DNA of 64,000 nucleotides from Pseudocercospora fijiensis CIRAD86 (Eukaryota > Ascomycota > Dothideomycetes > Mycosphaerellales > Mycosphaerellaceae): NCBI RefSeq assembly GCF_000340215.1, contig NW_006921532.1:2397337-2461336 (forward strand), written 5' to 3'. Made by a program: the position numbers and the translations under genes. Every line of letters starts with the position of its first letter. The stretch's first letter is position 1. Shown piece after piece: positions 58,289 through 64,000 of the stretch. A model generated the notes under the pieces. That model saw nothing but the letters and a program-made list of their open reading frames with translations. It was not told the origin of the DNA and did no database searches.

Positions 58289-58640
58289 AGTAGTTATAAG
58301 CCCCCTGCGTTTCTAACGCATACAACACGTTTACTACGTATTCTAATAGTCACTCCGACAGCTGCGTAGCTAGCGCTCGTTACTAAAAAAAAATTGCGCT
58401 AATACTAATACCGTCGCCGCCGCCGCTCTCGAGTATTCTAGTAGGTACTAGACTCGAGTCGGTTACTATTAGTATTAGCTGTCCGCTATACCGGTTCCTA
58501 ATAACAGTGTTAGCTATCCGCTATACTAGAACATAGGCGCGCCTATCGGCCGCCCCTTAAGACAAGTCTAAAGTCTCTTTCTATATTATCGCCGTCGCTA
58601 TCTGTAATAGCTCCCTCTACAACTTCTGCTAGCGCTTATA
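58289..58640 (+). other. Copia 5' leader
   Basis: Non-coding. The block TAGTTATAAGCCCCC after the LTR may be a RIP-altered primer site (TGGTTATGAGCCC...). Not confirmed. Confidence 0.4.
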
Positions 58641-61600
58641 TAAGCAACATCCCTAAGCTAAAGAATAAGGAGAATTATCTATTATAGTCTTATGCCGCTA
58701 AGGGTGCCCTTAAAGGCATACAGGTATAGCGCTATGTCTAGGGGATCCGCCTAAAGCCTAATATTAAGTTGTCTTCTAAAACTTAGTTAGAGTTTAAAGA
58801 CCGACAAGATAAATAGGAAGCAAAAGATCAATTAGCGCGTACGTAGATCTTTGCTAACTATATCGCCGAGGTTTAGTAGTCGTTACTTAGTCTCGCTATA
58901 TCGCAGGAAGTATAGACTTACCTATATAAGAAATACACTAGTAAAGGTAGGTCTACTAAATTTATGCTCTACTAGGAATATATTACCCTTCGGTATAATA
59001 GCAAGGACATTAAGAAGTTCTGTAATAAGTACAAGAAGAAGCTTAGTGCCTTAAAGGATACCAAATTGGCTATTAGCTAATACTAGGCTGTCTATATGTT
59101 TATTATGCAGATCTCTCTATTCTACGAGGCTTTCGCACAGATGCGCCGAGAGCAGATACGCGCCTCCGAGTATACTATTAACGATAACACACTTAACAAC
59201 ATTATTAGCGCGTTGCTTAATAAGAATGTAGCTTAGTTAAACTAGGCCTAATATAATAGTTTCTTCGGCCTCTAGCGCTAGTAACTACAAGGCAATAGCA
59301 ATAGTCGAGGTAACTCGAACTATAGCGGTCGTAGTAGCCGCGGAAATAGCAACAATAGTCGTAGTCGTAGTAGAAACAACTAGAATAGTTATTAGTCTAA
59401 CCGTAAGAAGTGCGCCTACTATTAAGGGTTACACCCTTCTAACCGCTACTATACTAAATACTCTTATCTAAAGGAGGAAGACCGACTGCGTCGTAAATAG
59501 CAGAAGGCTAAGAAGAAGGGGGTATAGCAGCAATAGCAGTAGCGTAGACTAACTGCATAGCAACAATAGCAATAACCGCTATCTAGTTAGAATAGTACTT
59601 AGGGGCTATATACGGCTAATGCTACCCCGGGGGTGTTATTAGACCTAAACTACAATTACGCCTTTACTGCAAGCGCTACTATAGTTACTATTAGCGACCA
59701 GGTTTCTACGGCTCTTACGGCTAGCACTCGTACTACTAATTAGGTTGTCGACTTAGGTACTAGTATACATATAGTTAACGACCCTTTATTACTTATTAAA
59801 TATAAAGGCTATTATATTCCTGTCCGGTTTAGTAGCAATACGAAGTACGCTACGATAGTTAGTATAGCTTAGACTAAGGTTGTTAATAAGCGTAGTATAA
59901 GCAGTATAAAGCTGTCTAATATACTATATATTCTAGGTCTAGCAGCTAACCTTCTGTCTACTAAGAAGCTTGCCGACAAGGGCTGTTTCTATCGGAATAA
60001 TAAGCGAGTACTGTTTACTATTGTTAACGGCTCTAAGGTTACTGTTGCTTAAACATACCGAAAGAATAGTCTCCCCTATCTGTATATACCAACCTCTAGT
60101 CCGGATAGCTAGGTTATTGCGCTTCTATCGAAGAAGGGGGTGCTAGCAGGTATAATAGAAGAGTGGCATCTACGATATAGCTATATCTATTACCGCAAGC
60201 TGTTACGAATAGAATCTAAGGGTTAGATTGTTATTACTAGTGCTAAGAAGGACTTCCGCAACTGCATTGCCTGTCGCATAGCTATGTTACATAAGGAATA
60301 CAATCGGCTGCTACGCGTACGACTATCTACGATCTATTATATTGTCTGTGTAGATATGGTTACTATTACTAATCCTAGTCTGTTATAGGAGCGCTATTTC
60401 ACACTGTTTATATACGCTAAGTTAGGCTATCGACACGAATATACTAGTACGCTCAAGTTAGGGGCTATAGTGGCTATTAAGGACTATCGTGTATATATCC
60501 GTATATAGACTAGTTATTCGATCCTAATCTACCGCCTCGATAGAGGGGGTAAGTACGGCGGAAATTAGCTGTTAAATTAGGCTCGAGACGAGGGTATTAT
60601 ACTATAGGTTACAGCTCCTTATTCTTCTACTTAGAATAGCCTTGCTAAGGTTAGCAATTACATCGTATACACGACTACGAGAAAGATAATGCTGCAGGCT
60701 AATCTTCCTAAGTTCCTATAGCTATATGCTATTACCTCCGCTATATAGGTCCTTAATATTACGCTAACCGCTAACGGAGGAAGCCTATATACTATTGTCG
60801 CTAAGGAGCTCAATTAGTTACGAACACAGCCGCGTCTTTAGCACCTTCGAGCGTATAGCTGTACTGCTATTATATACGATTACAGTGTCGCTCGTAGAAA
60901 GAAGATAGATAGTAGAGGTCTTGTTAGCAAGCTAGTTAGCTATACTAAGGGCTCTGTAGACTCTGGAAAGTATATAATCTACCTGCCTAATTAATATAAG
61001 GTTATCGCTTCTAAGGATGTTTAGTTTATTAAGTTAGATAGTAACCTTCTGCTTCTAAATAGTATAGATCTATATACTAATCCTAATAACCCTTCTAAGA
61101 ACGAGTTTGTTACCCTTAAGTCTATTATGCCGGCTTTGTTCAATTCTATAAGCAACGAGGCTCCGTCGCCTACCGAGGCTACTAGTATAGTCTAGCGGCT
61201 TCTAGCTTAGTAAGAAGAACAGCCTAAATAGGGACCTATACAGGAAATAGCCGATAAGGTCGCTAATCCGTTGCCAATCGATAACGACCTTCTAGACGTT
61301 CAACTACTAGCTTCAAGTAATAAAGATAGCTTTTAGTTAGCCGAGGAAGAGCTAGTATATAATCTAAACGCTAAGAAGGGCGAGCCTAGCTAGCTGCCTA
61401 AGTTTAAGCGACTAGACAACGTTAGTAGTCGTTCTATACGCAAGACACGAAGCAATAAGAGCGCTCGTAAGCTGTTGCGTAGCTATCTAGCCGATTGTAG
61501 TATTAAGCGGTTAACTCGACGTATAATAGCTAACATGCCGATAGCCTATATTAAGGGCTTTATAGCCTCCTACTATATTGCTAAGCAGTCCGACAAGCCT

Positions 61601-63244
61601 AAAGAAACTATCCCTATTCCGAAGAGTTATAAGGAAGCATCTTAGTCGCTATATTAGCTATAGTAGAAGGAAGCTTGCGAGGCTAAATACAAGTTACTAA
61701 TTAATAACTATATATAGGTTTATATATCTCGGTTAGAGGTGCTAGAAGGCAGGAAGGTTGTTCGTAGTCGTTAGGTCTTTACTATTAAGCGAGACGCTAA
61801 TAGAAATGTAAGCCGGTTTAAGGCTCGTTAGGTTGTTCGTAGCTTTATACAGGTCGAAGGACAGGATTATAATAAGACCTATGCGGCTGTCGCTAAGCCT
61901 TGCACGCTTCGAGCCCTGTTTGTACTAATCGCTTATTACGACCTAGAGGCTAAGCAGTACGATATTCTAACGGCCTTCCTTAATACGCTTATCGGTAATA
62001 AGTATAAGATCTACGTCGAACAGCTACACGGTTTTAAGGACCGTAGTAGAAAGGGTATGGTTTGCCTATTGCTAAAGGCACTATATAGTCTCAAACAGTC
62101 GCTAATGCTATAGTACGAAGAGCTTCGAAAGTACTTAAAGAGCCTAGACTTTATACCGATAATAGCTAATGTGTGTATGTTTAAACACGTCGTTAGCGGC
62201 TCTATTATTGTTATCTATGTCGACGATATAATTATTATCGCCTATAGCCTATTAGCACTAGAAGCAGTTACTTAGTTACTAAAGGACCGTTTTAGTATAC
62301 GAGAACTAGGCGACCTATACTACTATCTCGGCATGCGGATTATCCGTAACCGCGGTTAGCGCACTATTCACGTTGTTTAAGATGCCTATTTGAATAGGCT
62401 TAGTAAGAAATATAGTATGCGTAGCTATGTCGGTCTAGCTACTCTAATAGCGCCTCGCTATATTAAGACATCGATTTAGCGTATACCTAAAGGCTATACA
62501 GCTAGTGCCGCCTTCAAGACTCAATATTAGGAGGGTGTTAGTAAAGCCCTCTAGCTAGCAATAATTACTCGGCCGGATGCTTGCTATACTACCGGCCTGT
62601 TATTACGATTTATTTCTAACCCGACCGAGGAGCATTATACCGCGCTTCTTTAGCTAATTAAGTACCTAGTTAGTACTCTAAGCCGTAGTATGCGCTTTTA
62701 AGGCAATTAGAACGAGGCTAACGACCTCAAATTCGCTAGTTACTATAACGCCTTATAGGCTAATAATCTAGTTACTCGTCGCTTTATAGGCGGCTTCTAC
62801 TTTACTATTGTAGGCGGACCTCTGTTATATAAGTCCGGCCGCTAGACGCTTGTTACACTATCGTTAACTAAAGCTAAGTATGTCTAACTTACTATAGGGG
62901 CTAAGGAAGTAGTTGCCTTAGCTCGTTTATTAAAGGAAATTAGCTATAAGGGCTATATTCTTCTAGTTACGCTCTACGAGGACAATTAGTCCGCTATTGC
63001 TATTACTAAGTCGACTAGCATTAATGGCCGTACGAAGCATATAGATACTCGAGTCTACTATATCCGAGAGAAGATTACTAATAGTTCTATTATAGTCTAA
63101 TAGGTTAGTATATATAATTAGATAGCCGATAGCTTTACTAAGCCGCTTAATAAGATTAAGTACGGCCGCTTTGTTAAATAACTAAACCTAGTAGATTGCA
63201 AGGCCGCTATTAAGAACGCTGCGAAGCTAGCTACTAAATACTAA
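58640..63244 (+). pseudogene. Copia gag-pol polyprotein
   Basis: One register over about 4.6 kb: codon phase is identical at 58,646, 59,411, 59,750, 62,216 and the TAA at 63,242-63,244, so there are no indels. Gag: IPKLKNKENY start, then a zinc knuckle at 59,411-59,449 with two Cys changed to Tyr. Protease: VVDLGTSIHI at 59,744-59,773, DSG having become DLG. Integrase zinc region: WHLRY...CIACRIA at 60,164-60,290, one His of it now Tyr. RT: DILTAFLNT, KALYSLKQS and intact YVDD at 62,216-62,227. RNase H: LSLTKAKYV...LTIGAKEVV near 62,860. Dead through RIP stops only. Confidence 0.88.
59618..59641. repeat. Dispersed palindrome between Copia gag and protease
   Basis: AATGCTACCCCGGGGGTGTT then ATTA. 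Here it is within the open polyprotein frame, read as NATPGVLL. Confidence 0.7.
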
Positions 63245-63398
63245 GGAGGGCCTTTGTTTGCTTTGTCTGTTTGACCTAAGAGTAGTCTAGTTTGTTTACC
63301 TGTTTTGTTTGATTACCTAATACCCTCCTGTTTGCTTTGCTAACTAAATGGCTAATATGTTTGTTTCATTCTATAGCGATATGTACGTGCTAAGGGGG
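63245..63398 (+). other. Copia 3' untranslated region
   Basis: T/G-rich, repeated GTTTG words, ending in the purine block before the LTR. RIP load falls off here. Confidence 0.5.
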
Positions 63399-63525
63399 TG
63401 ACTTAGAGTGTGTGTCCAGGTATTAGGGTCCATCACGTGCCTGATGCCTAAGGCTGCAACTGCTGCACTTCATCTTCGGACTTCTACATAGATTAGTCCT
63501 TCTTCCTAATACATCAGTTACATCA
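63399..63525 (+). repeat. Copia 3' LTR (nearly unmutated)
   Basis: 127 bp beginning TGACTTAG and ending ATCA; keeps its CpA and TpG dinucleotides. Confidence 0.88.
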
Positions 63526-63681
63526 AGTAAATCTGGCCTAGGGAAGGCCGGAGGAGATAACAACAGCAGTTCCATGTAAGCTGGGAGGTACATCTCCACA
63601 AACAACATCGTGTTCAAACACTTTACTGACGCCAGCCATAGGCTCTTTGGGGTTCATCAATATCGCTCTTTGGATTACGCA
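63526..63681. other. Non-RIP flank, no gene seen
   Basis: Normal composition; a 64-codon minus frame at 63,423-63,617 runs into the LTR and is not credible. Confidence 0.4.
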
Positions 63682-64000
63682 GCCTCGTAATACTTGCAAA
63701 GCAACACTAGCTACTTCGAGGAAGGTTGCTACATAGAGTCGAAGGCTTGAGTCGAGCTTACCTCCAGTTTGAGAGAGATCTAGAGCGCATCACATTCTGG
63801 TAGCTCCGGTCTCTCAACGGCTTCGCGGTACTCGCAAATCGACTCCGACTACATCGAGAAATGCTTTCGTATAGAGCGAGAGGCTACAATCGAGCCGAAT
63901 GTCCAATTCAGCAGGTCCGCTGGGGTGCATTACATTGCGGTCGCTCCGGTCTCTCTGCAGCTTCGCGATATTCGCAAAACAACTCCGGCTGCATCTAGAG
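63682..64000. repeat. Tandem repeat of about 139 bp (three units, last cut by window edge)
   Basis: Units start at 63,682, 63,820 and 63,960 with GCYTCGYRRTAYTYGCAAA-like openings and share GCTCCGGTCTCTC before the next unit. Periods of 138 and 140 bp are not a multiple of three together, so coding is unlikely. Confidence 0.75.

Larger units (their letters stand above)
58162..63525 (+). mobile_element. Copia LTR retrotransposon
   Basis: 127-bp LTRs at 58,162-58,288 and 63,399-63,525; length 5,364 bp. Order gag, protease, integrase, RT, RNase H identifies Copia. A purine block (AAGGGGGTG) precedes the 3' LTR. No clean target duplication: CAAAT (left) and TAAAT (right) are possible if the LTR edges are moved by one or two bases. 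The left LTR and body are RIP-mutated; the right LTR is not, so the RIP edge lies at about 63,300-63,400. Confidence 0.88.

Noticed and set aside
58851..59054. 67-codon plus-strand frame in Copia gag
   Set aside because: It is in a different phase from the polyprotein register and is a shadow.
59618..59641. NATPGVLL reading of the palindrome as a 2A-like or protease-cleavage peptide
   Set aside because: It lacks the NPGP core of 2A peptides, and most copies of the motif lie in non-coding sequence or another frame, so the signal is at the nucleotide level.
1..64000. CRISPR arrays, rRNA and tRNA genes
   Set aside because: No regularly spaced repeats of CRISPR type, and no rRNA or cloverleaf pattern noticed; the regular repeats present are LTRs, the palindrome and the repeat at the right edge.

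Overview
The window is a transposon-packed stretch of a filamentous ascomycete (Pezizomycotina) chromosome. Three things point there. The left edge carries an intronless-so-far Mps1-type kinase gene with fungal character. Nearly everything from about 2,780 to 63,400 is LTR retrotransposon. That DNA carries a strong repeat-induced point mutation (RIP) signature: CpA/TpG have become TpA while CpG is kept, old CAG/CAA/TGG codons are now TAG/TAA, and TGA is rare. I would guess a dothideomycete, but cannot show it.

Layout. 1-1,916 (-): spindle-checkpoint kinase Mps1, cut by the window edge. 2,352-3,557 (-): a broken zinc-finger-like gene; the RIP boundary falls inside it at about 2,780. 3,558-31,537: a three-level nest of Gypsy elements, all on the minus strand. 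Element B (196-bp LTRs, about 7.15 kb net) is split by element C (114-bp LTRs, perfect GATAT target duplication, about 13.9 kb net). C is in turn split by element A (197-bp LTRs, perfect TAGTC duplication, 6,876 bp, same family as B). 31,538-32,449 and 57,025-58,161: remnants of one gene-like minus-strand sequence. Between them, 32,450-57,024, lies a second nest: a 12.3-kb Gypsy element D (279-bp LTRs, 4-bp duplications) that received a second full copy of itself inside its third ORF. 58,162-63,525 (+): a Copia element whose whole polyprotein frame is still in register. 63,526-64,000: almost RIP-free sequence with a tandem repeat of about 139 bp.

How the parts work. A, B and C are chromoviruses (gag, protease, RT, RNase H, integrase, chromodomain). 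A and B keep an 11-nt perfect complementarity between the LTR and the primer-binding site, the mark of Tf1-type self-priming. C and D are unusually large because each has an extra long ORF between pol and the 3' LTR: about 1,750 codons in C and 936 codons in D. I recognise neither protein, and they do not look like each other. These two oversized Gypsy lineages with unexplained third ORFs are the best candidates for undescribed biology here. A second candidate is an imperfect palindrome of about 24 bp (core ACCCC-GGGGT). It recurs 13 times in three unrelated element families, mostly at or near ORF boundaries.

All transposon genes here are dead. Catalytic and zinc-binding residues have been lost by CpA/TpG transitions (protease DTG to DIG, RT DD to DN, integrase E to K, Cys/His to Tyr, ATG to ATA). 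Coordinates of degraded reading frames are approximate unless a stop, start or LTR edge is named.
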